This document shows, in pieces, positions 46,160 to 58,713 of a stretch of DNA of 64,000 nt. The DNA is from Anaeramoeba flamelloides (lineage: Eukaryota > Metamonada > Anaeramoebidae). Below the pieces are notes generated by a model. The model saw only the letters and a program-made list of their open reading frames with translations. It did no database searches and had not been told where the DNA came from. Position numbers and translations under genes: made by a program. The stretch spans positions 4,836,501 through 4,900,500 of the forward strand of contig JANTQA010000051.1 of NCBI GenBank assembly GCA_027625915.1, in the 5' to 3' direction. Within the stretch, counting starts at the first letter, position 1. Each line of letters opens with the position of its first letter.

Positions 46160-49100
46160 AATTTTGTTATTTAATAATCTTAATTGCAATATTCGTTCAG
46201 ATAAGTGTTTCAGAAACTGTAACTAATTTCTCTTTATTTCTCTTTTTTATTCATCGACTAATTTTTACAAACACCACAAAAAACAAATAAACACAATTAC
46301 TGGTATTTGAATTATAAAAGGTAAAATAATTTTCACTTCATTTTCAATTTCCTTTTTCATTATAAATCGATTTCACAAAGAAGTAAATTGTCTTTTGTAA
46401 TTTGAGAACTCTGTTTGTTAAAGAAAACATATGGAAAAGGAAGTGAAGATTTTTCACTCTTTAGAATTCAAAGGCCAGTATGATTTTTTCACAAATAATT
46501 TGTTCTTCTTTTGGTATGAATTTGCACAAATAGACTGAACCAAAAAGCCAACACAAAAACCCCATTATTATTATACCAGGATGCATGGGCTCCAAAATGG
46601 AGATGAAATTAGAAAATTTTGACAAAAATCATTGGTGGTGTAGCAAAAATGCTGATTGGTTTTTGGTGTGGATTAACGTTGAGATGTTTGTACCAGAACT
46701 TGTTGATGTATAAATTTTTTTCATTCTTTTCTTTTCCGCTCCTTTTTATTCTCTTCATTTCTTTTAATTTCTTAACATTTCGTTTTTCCGATTTTGACCC
46801 ACCCAAAAACAATTACCTACTTTTTTTCCAAAACTTTTTCACTTGAAAATTTCTAAACAGCCAATTTGATTCAAAGAAATGATAAAAATAAACGTAATTA
46901 AGGTATATTGCTTTCGATCAAAAAATATGAAAATTGGGAAACAAAAACAAGGAAAAATAAAAATCTTGAATTTCAAATATAGTATTGAAAAAAAATATTG
47001 GAAATGAAAATAATCCCTGAAACGATTTTTAATTGTCCATATTCGAAAAATTGATGTTTATAATTTCTTATATTTAAAATCAAATCCTTTTTCGTTTATT
47101 TAAGAACCAAACTTCTTAAAATTATAACTCGCCCATTTATTAGAATGATAATTAATGAAATTACACTTTTTCAAAAAAATATTCAACCAATCAAAAAACA
47201 AGAATAAAAAATAATCATTTTCCCAAATTTGATAAACTAAAACTTTATTTTTTCACAAAATAGATAGATCTACAAAAGGTTATCTAACAATTAAATGAGT
47301 ATTCTACAGGTACCTCGCTTTAGTGAACTTTAGGTATTTGAATAATAAATGCGAAAAATTTTCACTTCATTTTCAATTTCCTTTTTCTTTATAAATAGAT
47401 CCCACAAAGAAGTAAATTGCATTTTGTAATTTGAGAACTCTATTTGTTAAAGAAAAAATATGGAAAAGGAAGTGAAAATTATTTCACATTTATAATTCAA
47501 ATACTAGTATATGTAGGTTTATTACTGAATTCATAAAATAATTTGTTTAGTTATAAAAAGGATTTGATATCAAATATTTACAATTACACAACAATTTTCC
47601 TAATATTAACAATTAAAAAACGTTTCAGGGATTATTTTGATGTCCGATATTTTTTTTCAATACTACTGTTAGTTGAATAATAAATGGTACAAAAATTTCA
47701 CTCCCCTTTCCTCTTTTATGAACTAATAAATTTCAAAGAAATAGATTGGAATTTGGGATCTTTGTTTATTGTTTTCTGCAACATTTTGGTATATACTTTG
47801 TGAAATAAAAATCCTAAATGAATGATTCTGAAGAATGAAAAAACAAGAAAAAGAGTGAAAATATATCACATTTAAATATCAAATACCAGTATACAAAAAT
47901 TTGTTTGTGATAATGAAAAGAATGGAAAAAAAATCTAAAAAATTTGTGTTGGAGATCCTTGGAGATGGGTAACAAGTTAAATTGAATTAGATTTAAACCA
48001 ATAAAAAAAATTTTTTAAAAATGATAAAACTTCCACTAAAATTGCAAACTATTTTCTTACTCCTCTCATTTCTGAAAAATTTTAAAAAGAAATTCAATTG
48101 TAAAACAACATCTAATGGACACTATAATTATAATTATTGGAAAGCCAAGATGCAAAAAGAATGGTAATTAATATTCATCAATTACTGTTATTTGAAAAAT
48201 AAAAGGGATAATATTTCAGCTTCAAGTCGGTTTTTTAATCATAACAAAATCCTTCCTTCCCTTTTTGGTTGTTAGTTTACCTAATATATACCGAGATACA
48301 GAATAAAAAATAACCAAACAAATTTAAAGATATACAAAAAACGATTTTTGTACCCAATATTTAAGAGAAAAAAAAGAAAAGGAATCAGAAAATGAGGTGA
48401 ATTTTTTTTTTTTGCCATTTAGAACTCAAATACCACTATTTCTTATTTGTTACTTTTATTTTCCATTACACAGGCACAAAAAAACACAAATTTACCAAAA
48501 AAAAGTTTAAAAGATTCCGATGTCAAAAAATCAAATTCAATAAACAAAAAAACCAAAAAGAAGATATCTCAATCTCAAAAAACCCAAATTTTAAAAAAAA
48601 AAAATTACTTGTTTCTTTATTTTAAATTTCTAAAGGGTTAAATTTCTTCAATTTAAAACAAATTGTTTTCTAAAAGCACACAATCAATTCAATCCGATTT
48701 AATCTAATTTGTGGTTATTTTGAAACTCTCTATGTTTGACAAAGTTAGAATTTTTTAACATTCTTGAGATAAAAATAATAACAATTTGAGAAATAGTACA
48801 AAATGAAAAAAAGAAAAATCTTCGAGAGATCTCAAAAAGCGCCAAAGAGTGACACTTCAAAACTAACACAGTTGTTTTCAAAATAATATATTCTAACCAT
48901 CCAGTTTAGAAATTGAGTGTCTCATTTTGGTATTTTTTTCTAAAAATGTCCTCATTTTTGATTGTTGATTTTCGATAGAGCTTCACATCTTGGTTAGTTT
49001 TTGATTTGGTTATTTGAAACTCATAAAAATTACAAATTTTTTTTTTCAAATTCAGAAAATTATTTTTAACAGTAATGACTCAACCCTTAATTGAATAGTT

Positions 49101-52100
49101 ATTCAAAAACAAAGAAATTTTATTCTCAATTTTTCTAATTTTGTTAGAAAAAAAGAAATTTTAAATTATCGAAAATTAATTTTTTGGTTAATAAAAAAAA
49201 CTCCTTTTCCAACCGAAAAAAAAAAAATTAAATAAAACTTTTACCAACTCTATTAAATTGTAAAAATCAGTGATTACAAATTCTCAAATACCTAAAATTT
49301 AATAGTTTTTCTTTCTTAATTCTCAACAACTATTCAAAAATTTAATTTAATACTTCAACTTCTACGAAAAAATGGGGCTAACTAAAACTATTTTCCAGTC
49401 AAAGGGGTCCAGTTCCCATGAGTAAATTACGTGTGTTTAAAAGGTTTTAATGGATAACAAAAGAAAAAAAATTTATTTTGTAAATTTCAGAATAAAAATC
49501 GTTTTATCAATTGATAAAAAAAGTGAAACACGGCTTTTAATTGGGAACCTTAATAGAATCACAGAAACCTGGAAATTAAAAGTAAGATCTATTAATAAAA
49601 AAAAAAAATAAATGATTTAATAAAGACAAAATGAAGGATTCAACACAATCGCAGATTTTTTCATACTATTTATTGGTAATGGTGTTTTTCTTTGATTGAT
49701 CAATATAATTAAAATTTCACGTAGACATGGAACTGCTGTATACTTGACCAGTATACATTAATAGTAAAAATTTAAATAATAATAAATGGGAATAGGAAAT
49801 AAATATTTAAGGTTAAAATATCCCATCGCTGGTAATTAGAAAATAGAATAATATTTTGATTTAGTAATATTTTCTAATTTTAATGGTTTGTTCGAAATTT
49901 TAGAAACATGATCAATCAAATTTTTGTTATTTAATTTGATTTTATCCAATAATCTTCTGAACGAATTCAACACCCATGAATAGTGATGAAAGATTTCATA
50001 AATAGTTCTTCATGAATCCAAAAAAATAAAAAAAAACAATAATATTATAATTAAAGAATAAAAAAAAATGCAAGTCATTTTAAAAAAGTGAGGAATGAAA
50101 TTTTGAAAACGTGTAGTTCAAACCGTTTGGCTTGCCATTTTCAGCAATTTCAGTAACAATTTTTAAGTCTTATTATTATTAAAGCTTTTTTAAAACATCT
50201 CTAATCACACTTTTTAAAAAAAAATAAAAAATCATCAAAATTTTCAATTCAAAAAAACCCAATAATTATCAAACTCATGAAATTGTGAAATTTTAAAAAA
50301 TTAATTAAAGTAAATAACATTGAAAATTTGAATTGAAAGGTACAACGAAAAGCTTTTCTCAAAAAAAATATCTTGAAAAATAGTTTGTTAATTTTGATCA
50401 AAATTCAATTTTTTTTTGTACGATAAAATTTGCAAAATTCCTGTTTTTATAATATCTTCCACTACATATAAAGCAAATATTCTAATAACAATCCTGATTT
50501 TTTTTTTTTTTTTTTTTTTCAAAAAGAACACGACGAAAGAACAAAAATCCATTTCTTAAATGAAAGTGTGAAAGATATTAATTTACAATGTGACATGCAG
50601 TAAAAAGAACAAAAATTCAATTAGGGAAAAAATTATTTTTTTTTTAAAAACCTTTCTTTTTAATTTATCAAAAAAAGAACTTTACAACTTTAGTGAGAGT
50701 ATAAAAAATTGTCAAATTATTCTCAAAAATTTAAAAAAAAATTAGAATTATATATTCAATTACAGACGTTTCACTTGTGGTATGAAGTATTTAAACGAAA
50801 CAAAATACTAATAAACTAAACAGTCAAAATCAAAATTAATTATCCATATACTTTTGTTTACTGTTAAAAAAAACCAAACAAAAAAATGTATATATATATA
50901 TATAATCTAACAAACAAATATATTAATTATTTTACAATTTTGATCTCTTTATTTTTTTTTTTTTTTATTCCCTTATCTAATTAATAGTGTTTTAAAGACT
51001 ATGTTTCAATGACATGGAACGGAAAATACCCACAAAACAAGCCAGGTGTTAGTTCACGTGTTATTCCAGGTATTGACGGAATAGAATATTTGCAACCAAC
51101 ATTAAAGTTCATCGAAGGGTATTTTGATAAAATGGTTAAAAAATTTACGGAGAACGATTATCAGAAATCAAAAGATTTATTCGCCTTACCATATGATTTT
51201 CGTGTTGGTGCACAAAATTTAACAAATTGGTTTATTGAACTTAAACAAACCATTCAACTTGCTTATGAAACAAACGGACAGCAAAAAGTAACAATTCTGA
51301 CTCATTCAATGGGCGGAAAAATTTTCACATATTTTATGTCACAAAGCCAACAAACACAAGAATGGAAAGATAAATATATTCAACAATGGATACCAATTGC
51401 ACCTGCTTTAGGTGGATCTTTTGAACCTTTGGAAACAACAGTTTGTTTTTTTTTTTTTTATTTTATAATATATTTTCTTATTTTTTATTCAAGATATTTA
51501 TATAATAGACGATTTGACGATATCTTTATTAAGTCGCAATACCATTTCAAAAATCGTGATTATTTTTTTTATCAAAAAGCGATATATTAGAAAACAGAGA
51601 TATTCAATATTATCTCGATAATATAAAAAATCGCGATATTCTATAAAATCACGATAATTGCCTTAAAACCGTAATAAATGCTAAAATATCGTGATAAAAA
51701 TTAAATCGCGATATAATAGTTGATGGCTTTTGGGCTAATTCAACAATTATTTTGAAGAAAAAAATTTTGTTTGATCAAAAAAAGGATAATTGAAAAAAAA
51801 GTTATTCTTTTAAAAAACAACAAAAAAGATACTTGGTTCAATCAAGGATCAGATCAAGACTTTTCATTGTATTTTATTTTGATTTGGTTGACATATCGAT
51901 CGATCCTTTAGATCAACAACATATTAAAAAAGGCAAATAAATAGTTTCTCAGTCAATCTTGGTTTAATAGATTGTGTTGAATAAAAAGAGAGCTTCTAAA
52001 AAAATCAATCCTTCACGCGCCCTTAAAAGAATGTTTTCTTGGGTGTAAACATTTTCTTTATTCTACGAAATCTGAAGGAGTTGGATAACTTTTCAAAAGC

Positions 52101-52904
52101 TTTCACAACAACCTATCCACATTATCACCAATTATTAAGATTGCTTGTACACTTTATTTTCTTCTTGTTATTTTCCTTCTTCTGGTTTTATTGTATTGGA
52201 CAGAAAAGACAACTAGAGCTTTAATGTTTTTTTTTTGATCGATCACCAATAAGAAAGAAAATCACCCCTTTCTTCTTTTTGGTTATTTAACTTGTGAGGT
52301 TAATAACACCATTTTAAAAAAAAACCCTATTTTATATACAAATTTATTGCCAAAACGGATGATTATTCGTTTGATCATAAAATTTGTTTGAGATTTTATA
52401 TTTTGTTAAAAAAAAAATGAAAAGAAAAATCATATTTTTTTTGAACAACAAAAAAACTCATTGCCGTTTACTCAAAGTTTTCTGTCTTTCAAAACTTTCG
52501 AACACTTGGTGACACTTTACGAATCTTTACAAACCTTTTCTAACATTTTTAAAGGGGGATTGTTGAAAAAGTCATATGCTTTGTCAAAGTCAAGAGATTT
52601 TTTTAAAATTGATTTCAAAAAAAAATTTTCTTTTTTATATTTTTATCACGATAATGTGGAATATTGTGATTTTATGATTTTTTGTGATAAAGTAGGACTA
52701 ATCGCGATTTTTTCAGATTATTATGATTTTATTGCTAATATTGTGATTTTTTCAGATTATTGTGATTTTATTGCTAATATTGTGATAATACATGTTATCA
52801 TCGAAACCTCTAATTTTGAGTATTTTATTTATTAACATTGAGATTAAAAATTGTTCTTTAACGTTATAAGTAGTTTTGATTTTTAAAAAATTACAAACCA
52901 TAGT

Positions 52905-52947
<43 letters not shown>

Positions 52948-54160
52948 AGATCGAGCTTATTACTTTTTAATACTTGTTATTTGAAAATCGAATTAGAAAC
53001 AATTTCACTTTTTTTTCAAAACTTATTAATAAAATTAACAAGATATTTTTTCGTTATTTTTTCAATTTCAATTTTTTTTTTTTGAATTTTAATTATTTTG
53101 TCTCTTTTATAAATGTGAATTAAAACCTGCTTCTCAATTCCAGCAATTTTAAACAATTAATGGACAAAAGTTTAAAAAGGTACCATCCATACTACTAATA
53201 AGAGTATATCTCGCAGGATGAACAACCCTTTTAAAAATTTTTTATACCTCACTTTTTTAAAATAGTTGTGGTATATAACCAATATATGTGAAAAATAACA
53301 ATTGCCTTTCAATTTCTAAATAAAAAGAAAATTGAGATGAAACATTTTCCCTTTTTAAAATCCAAATCACCAGAAATAAACAAACGATCAAAATAAGCAA
53401 AGATTTAAAAAAAATACAAATTATTTTTATTTAAAAGCAAGTTGCTAATTAAACAATTTAAAAATATAAACAAAAAAAACGGTATTAATAAGTTTCACTA
53501 ATAAAATAAATCTTGACATTAAATACAGTTCAACAAAAGACTTTATTCAAAAATCAATAATAGAAATGATTTAATAATAATATTATGTGAAATAAATTAT
53601 TTTTTTTTTTTTTTTCTTCTTGAAACAACTTATAGATTTGGGGGATTGATTTTGGTGATCCTTTAGTTTCAAAGCTCAAGATGAGAGAATTTCAACGTAC
53701 TTTCACAATGATGTATTATATGTATCCATTTGAAGATTTAGATTGGGAAGAGCCAGTAATTATCACAGATGATCGTAACTATTATGCCAGAAAGGAAGAC
53801 TACTTAGATATGATGACCGAGTTGCAATTTCCTAAATATTCTTCAGAAATGCTTGAAAGACAATGGGAGGAAATGGTTGTTATAGATTCACCAATGGTAC
53901 CAACGTATATAATCTTTGGCAATGGAACTGATACAAATTGCCAAGCAAAATTTAATGGTCCAATCACCTCTGATGATTACACAATAGAAACTTGTAGCGG
54001 TGATGGTACAGTTGTCGAAAAAAATGTCTTGGCAATGTGTAATAATTGGAAAAAAGACCATTATGTCTCCTGTGAAGGATACGAGGACAAAGAACATGTT
54101 TCAATGGTAGAGGATGATGAGGTTATTAACAGAGTATGGTCATTATTAAATAATTATTAA
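46156..54160 (+). CDS. PLA2G15: Lysosomal phospholipase A2 / LCAT-family acyltransferase (four exons)
   Basis: Secreted or lysosomal alpha/beta-hydrolase that deacylates phospholipids and can transfer the acyl group. Exons 46156-46218, 46534-46707, 50988-51440 and 53636-54160, all phase 0; 404 aa against 412 in human PLA2G15. Donors are GTAACT, GTATAA and GTTTGT; acceptors are AAATAG, TTAATAG and CTTATAG. Exon 1 is a signal peptide (MKFCYLIILIAIFVQISVSE). Exon 2 has NPIIIIPGCMGSKME, the family's oxyanion-loop region, and WINVEMFVPELVD, like the human lid region. Exon 3 carries the nucleophile elbow THSMGG (Ser about 186) and PYDFRVG. Exon 4 carries Asp about 353 in SGDGTV and His about 384 in KEHVSM, completing the triad with spacing close to human S198/D360/H392. 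The three long coding blocks would be missed individually as one gene because introns are 0.3, 4.3 and 2.2 kb. Homology is clear; lysosomal location is inferred. Confidence 0.92.
46298..46480. repeat. MITE, CTGGTATTTGAA family, copy T3, filling a short intron
   Basis: TActggtatttgaattataa on the left and tagaattcaaaggccagTA on the right, with inverted arms aattttcacttcattttc / gaaaaggaagtgaagatttt. It makes up about 183 of the 315 nt of phospholipase intron 1. Confidence 0.85.
47008..47638. repeat. Repeat family D, copy 3, with inverted ends and a nested MITE
   Basis: Left end aaaataatccctgaaacg and right end cgtttcagggattatttt are inverted. Without the nested element at 47331-47519 it is about 440 bp and aligns with 14590-15040 and 35085-35720. 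Confidence 0.75.
47331..47519. repeat. MITE, CTGGTATTTGAA family, copy T4 (nested)
   Basis: TAggtatttgaataataaat on the left and tataattcaaatactagTA on the right. It interrupts family D between tgaactt and tgtaggtttattactg, at a TA. Confidence 0.82.
47664..47891. repeat. MITE, CTGGTATTTGAA family, copy T5
   Basis: TActgttagttgaataataa on the left and aatatcaaataccagTA on the right; the interior is more diverged than T3 and T4. Confidence 0.75.
48183..48438. repeat. MITE, CTGGTATTTGAA family, copy T6
   Basis: TActgttatttgaaaaataa on the left and agaactcaaataccactA on the right. The outer ends match the family; the middle is unrelated or heavily diverged. Confidence 0.65.
51505..51720. repeat. 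Array of ATCGCGATA-type palindromic words, left
   Basis: About ten words related to TATCGCGATA or ATCACGATA occur in 215 bp (gacgatatc, aaatcgtgatta, aagcgatata, aatcgcgatattc, aatcacgataat, tatcgtgataa, aatcgcgatata). CG dinucleotides are otherwise rare here. Confidence 0.65.
52635..52810. repeat. Array of ATCGCGATA-type words, right, with a 39-bp tandem pair
   Basis: Words tatcacgataat, tattgtgatttt, tttgtgataaa, aatcgcgatttt and ttgtgataata occur in 175 bp. Two 39-bp units, 52706-52744 and 52745-52783, differ at one base. Confidence 0.65.
52908..52945. repeat. (AT)n microsatellite
   Basis: A 38-bp AT dinucleotide tract in phospholipase intron 3. Confidence 0.95.
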
Positions 54161-54454
54161 TTTCAATTTGCAGAAGAAAAATACAAAGATCTAATTAATA
54201 CTCTTTATTCATGAGTTTTTATTTAAGCAAATAAATTCTTTTTTCAAGTCAAATTCAAAGAAAGAAAAAAAAATAATATAAAGAAACTTTAATCAGATTT
54301 TTGTTTTATTTTATTTTATTTTACATTTATTCCAACTTCAAGTACAAGATATTTTAACTACTATATTCCTTTCCATGCCCAGATAAGCCTTTTCCAAAAA
54401 AGCATGGCAAATTTATTAAAAAAAATATTTTTATTAAAATTAATTCTAATTAAC

Positions 54455-54665
54455 TAAACCCCATTCCAAAAATTTGGACACACCCAAAATCAAAAATAGG
54501 CAAAAAAAAACCCAATTTATTATATTTTTCCAAACCTAGTATAAAATCACATTTGAGTAATTTAGTATCAATGTTTTTATAAGTAATCAGTTACACCCAA
54601 ATAAAAGAATAAAATATAAAACAAAACTCAAAAAATAAAAATTGGTGTGTCCAAAATAATGAAAC
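54455..54665 (+). repeat. MITE, TGGACACACC-end family, copy B2
   Basis: Starts taaaccccattccaaaaatt then tggacacaccc, and ends attggtgtgtccaaaataat. Reverse complement of about 2929-3160. Continues directly into family E sequence, which suggests that B and E are parts of one larger element. Confidence 0.72.
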
Positions 54666-55010
54666 GAGCTGAACAAAAAATGTATTGGTAAATTTGTTAA
54701 AATTTCACCAACAATTGTTGATCGATCAAATGATAAGATACCATCTTTCAATTAGTCAGATTTTTCAATTTAAAAAACCCAACACTAACCTTCTATCAAC
54801 CATCAAAAAATAAATTCTCAGATCAAACGAAACAGATTAAGTAACCCGAAAAAAGGGAAATGAAAACAAAACACAAAAATAAAAAAAAATGAAATAGTTT
54901 GTAAAATAAAAATTATTTCCAAATCGAATGTAAACTTTGGTATTGTTATTCTTTCAACTGTTTAAACTATGTCCAAAATTTTGGAATTTAGTTTATTTAA
55001 ATGCCAAAAA
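54665..55010 (+). repeat. Dispersed repeat family E, copy 4
   Basis: Shares atgtattggtaaatttgtt, gatcgatcaaatgataagat and ttggaatttagtttat with 34380-34700. Confidence 0.6.
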
Positions 55011-56877
55011 TTGTTTTTTTCTCCTCAATTAAAGCTTCTTATTAATTTAATTTATTTTTACTGTTAGAAATATCTTTAATTAAAGAGATAAAAGTTTCTT
55101 AGCTCATTTTTTATTGATAATTTTTTCAATGTAAAAAAGATATGGTATTTTTTAAAATTTTTTGAGTGAGGTTTAATATTGATATAATTTAAGTGGTGAT
55201 TAAAATTCTATAACTAGTTTTATTTATTTATTTTTTTTTTTTGAAAAAATTGTTTTAAAGTTTACTCTATTTACAGGTTTACCATTTCACAATTTTATTT
55301 AACAAAAGTTATTGGATTGGACACCAACTTGTACAATTGGAAAATTACCGTTGTAAAAAAATTTTTTTTGTAATTAATTTTTCAAAATCCAAAGATAGTA
55401 ACCTCAATAATAATAATATTACATTTAAATATTGATTTTTTTAAACTATAGAAGCAAAAAAAATTTCCAATTTGTAATTTTGAGATTTTTTTGAGAATTG
55501 TTATCATAAAAACATAAATATTGTGAATTTTTGTTTCATATTCTTTTTATTTTTCAAAATGAGTTACTTTCTGAATATATTTATTATAAATAAAAATTAT
55601 TAAAAAAAAAGAAACTCTCATTTTATTCTATAATGATAATTGAAAAAAGAATTTTTTACTCTGAACCTCTTTAATACGATTAATCAAAATAATAAAAAGT
55701 TATTTTTTTTAGAGGATTATTCACCAAGGGTCTAAGATTTAGAAAATCTCTAGGTAATAAAGATCATATAATAAGAATAAAATTAAAATATGAATTCAAC
55801 AACTAACAACATATATATATATATATATATATAATCCTTAGAACCACAAATAAACAAATCATCTTTGAAATATAATTTTTAATTTGAAATATTACCAAAA
55901 GATTCAAAGATATAAAATTAATAAAAAATTATCTATTAAAGAAAATTTTATCATTAAAAATTGGATTTTTGTCTACAATAGAGAAAAAAATTGAAAAAAA
56001 TTCAACATTTGACCAATTTCTCGTTGGATTTTGTTATTTTATTATTTTTCTCTTGTATTTTTTTATTTTTTTTTTTTATTTTAAAATTTTTTTATAAACA
56101 TCTAAAAATCTCTTATTTTTAGTGGTTTGAAGACATCACTCTTGTATTTTTTTTTTTTTTTTAGATTTTGCACCCCAAAATTTCCTAAAATATTTTATTA
56201 AAACAATTTGTTCACGTATTAAAGATAATTTAATATCACATACATTTTTTTATCTATTGATTAACTTATATGGACAATTATTACATTTTTAATTTGAATT
56301 TGATTCTATTTTATAAAAAAAAATAATAAAAATGATTAAAAAAAAAATAATATATTTTTACAATATATAATTTTGAAAATTTTGAAACAAATAATTTTTA
56401 AATTCTAATTATTTTACCAATAGTTCGAATCATATTAATATTTGATTTCATTTTTTTAATTTTTACTTTTTTTAAAATTTTTGACTTTTAAAAATTTATT
56501 AACAAAATAATAAAAAATATTTGATGAGATAAAATAGATATAAAATTATTTTTTAAATACCAGAAGAAAAATTTAGATTGAAAAATTCAAATTTTAAACA
56601 AGATTTTTTGGGATTTTTAACTAACAACAAAATTTAAAAAAATCTTTTGTTTCGAAAGATTATTTTATTATCCTTGAATAATATTCAAAGGTTAATTTTA
56701 ATATTTTTTAAAATTTAGGGTTTATTACTTTATTTATTAACGAAGTTTTTATTGGTTTATAGTTCAAGGGAATAAATCAAATTATTTTACTTTTTCATTG
56801 TTTGTTTTTGAATATTACCTATTGCTAAAATAAAAGTTTTAAAAAAATATTCATATTAAAATTTTAATTTGGGCTTA

Positions 56878-57074
56878 TAGTCAGTTCCACTTTTAAGGCA
56901 AAAACTTGCAATGAAATTTAAAGCACACAAAAAATCTCAAATTAAGGCAAAAAATTCAGATTCTAGTAAAATAAATTGTAAAAAAAAATTACAAATTTTG
57001 TGCCTTAATTTGAGATTTTTATTGTGCCTTAAATTTCGTTGAAAGTTTGTGCCTTAAAAGTGGAACTGACTGTA
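56878..57074. repeat. Palindromic MITE, TA-CAGTCAGTT family, copy P9
   Basis: TAgtcagttccacttttaag on the left (one terminal base lost) and taaaagtggaactgactgTA on the right, flanked by TA. Upstream of the BAR gene. Confidence 0.92.
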
Positions 57075-58713
57075 AAGAAATAAAATTTATTTTTCTGTTG
57101 ATTGAATATTTATTGAAATTTTTTCTGTAAAAAAAATTGAGAATTTTTCAGCAATATATTTTTTTATTTATTTTTTTATTTATTTTTTTTTATCAGAAAG
57201 TTAATAACGTTGTTTAATTATTATTATTAATAAATCAATGTGTTGAGTTTTGAATTACTATTACTTTTATAAAATGTCTTATTTATAGAATTGAAAACAA
57301 AATAAAAATCTTTAAAAAATGTAAAAATGAATAATTATTTTTTTTTTTTACAATTTCAAAAAAAAAAATTCAATAACATAACTACTTTATCTTTGAACTA
57401 TTTTGACTTTTTATTATAATTATAATTGGTATCAACTACAAATTACAAAATAAAGATATTGAAACATCTTATTCAAATTAAATTTTTTCTTTCAAACTTG
57501 ATTTAATTTGACCAATCAATGTGCTAAGTGATATAAAAACCCCATTTCAAACAATGTATTCAATCAAAATTGAAAAACTCCCTTTTTTTCTTAAAGAATC
57601 AACCAAACAAACCATATTTTAGTTAATAATTTAAATAAAAAACTTCAGAGTAGATTGGATAATCATAGAAAATACTGAAATAAATTTAGATTTTTCGATA
57701 GAAAAAAAAATATTGATATAAAAATTTGGGTCCCTTTCAATGTAATTTCTCATGACAAATTTCTCAATTTTTCTATAAAAATCCAAATTGTTGGCAATAA
57801 GATTTTTTAATATTAAATGTATTGATTCAAAAGGAAATTACAATACATCAATTTACTTAAAGTTCATTTGGAGTTTCAAATAATTGATTTTTTTTAAAAA
57901 AAGATGAAAAGAAAAAAGAAAACGAAAACATATAATAATAAAAAAATTTATTTAAATGAACACATCTTTTTATTTTCGTCACATATCTTTCACTCACTTA
58001 TTATATTTCAAAATGTTATTTTTGTATATAAATATCTTTTTTTTTTAAGTTTTTCAAAATACAAAATTATATGTCCATTTAATTATTTAGCTCCTTATTG
58101 AAAAATTATAAATAATAAAATCAAAATATTATCAAAAAACATTTGTTATCAAAGTTAACCAGAAACAAGAAATAAAAAAAAATACTATTATCCATTGTTT
58201 ATATTTTTTTTTTCCATTGTTTTTCAGCATTTTGAACAAGTTGAACTCAACCAACAAAAGTAATTGAGCACTAACTTTTGGTTTAAACACTTTTTTATAA
58301 AATTCGAATGATTTTTTAATCTTGGGTCGAGGATAAAAACTGTAATTTCAAGATTTGATCTTGAGAGATGATGATGCATTTAGACTCAACTAAGATATCA
58401 GGATATTTTTTGAGGTACTGATAATTTAAACAATTGTCTTTCTTACAGATTAAGGTGATTATATTTATTACCAACTAAACAAGATGGTTTTGCTTAAATC
58501 ATTTTTTCATTTTTTGTTTTTTTCAACAAATTTTATTTTTTATTTCCATGAAGAGTTTTCTCAATCGCAATTATGAATCGTTAGCATTTTTTAGAAACTT
58601 CTTTCTCTTTTTTAATTTTTTTTTGGACTGAAAGGAACTGATCCCTTTCTCTTCTTACTTTTTTTTTTTTTTTCCTATTTGTTTTAATGTAATTAGCTTT
58701 CTTCAAAGTGTAG

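Larger units (their letters stand above)
46708..50987 (+). other. 4.3-kb intron 2 of the phospholipase gene
   Basis: From GTATAA to TTAATAG. It contains family D (47008-47638) with a nested T-family MITE, two more T-family copies (47664-47891, 48183-48438) and, about 49370-49900, A/T-rich DNA with faint protein-like pieces on the minus strand that I cannot assign. The stretch 48500-50900 otherwise shows nothing. Confidence 0.75.
51441..53635 (+). other. 2.2-kb intron 3 of the phospholipase gene
   Basis: From GTTTGT to CTTATAG. It contains two arrays of ATCGCGATA-like words (about 51505-51720 and 52635-52810) around a roughly 900-bp core that is a little GC-richer than usual, a 39-bp tandem pair (52706-52783) and an AT tract (52908-52945). 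Open frames inside it do not match known proteins. Confidence 0.75.
54161..58713. other. Intergenic region before the BAR-domain gene
   Basis: Holds the MITE B2 (54455-54665), repeat E material (54665-55010), an AT tract (55811-55833) and palindromic MITE P9 (56878-57074). The missing first exon or exons of the BAR gene should be in or beyond this region, but no candidate is convincing. The stretch 55100-56870 is extremely A/T-rich with nothing visible. Confidence 0.55.

Noticed and set aside
49370-49900. Faint minus-strand protein-like pieces
   Set aside because: Too broken and A/T-rich to assign to any family; could be chance.
52461-52835. 124-codon plus-strand frame in a phospholipase intron
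   Set aside because: Its tail is the 39-bp tandem pair and the CGCGAT-type array. The front has a coding-like look but no ATG, no homolog I recognise and no fitting splice phase.
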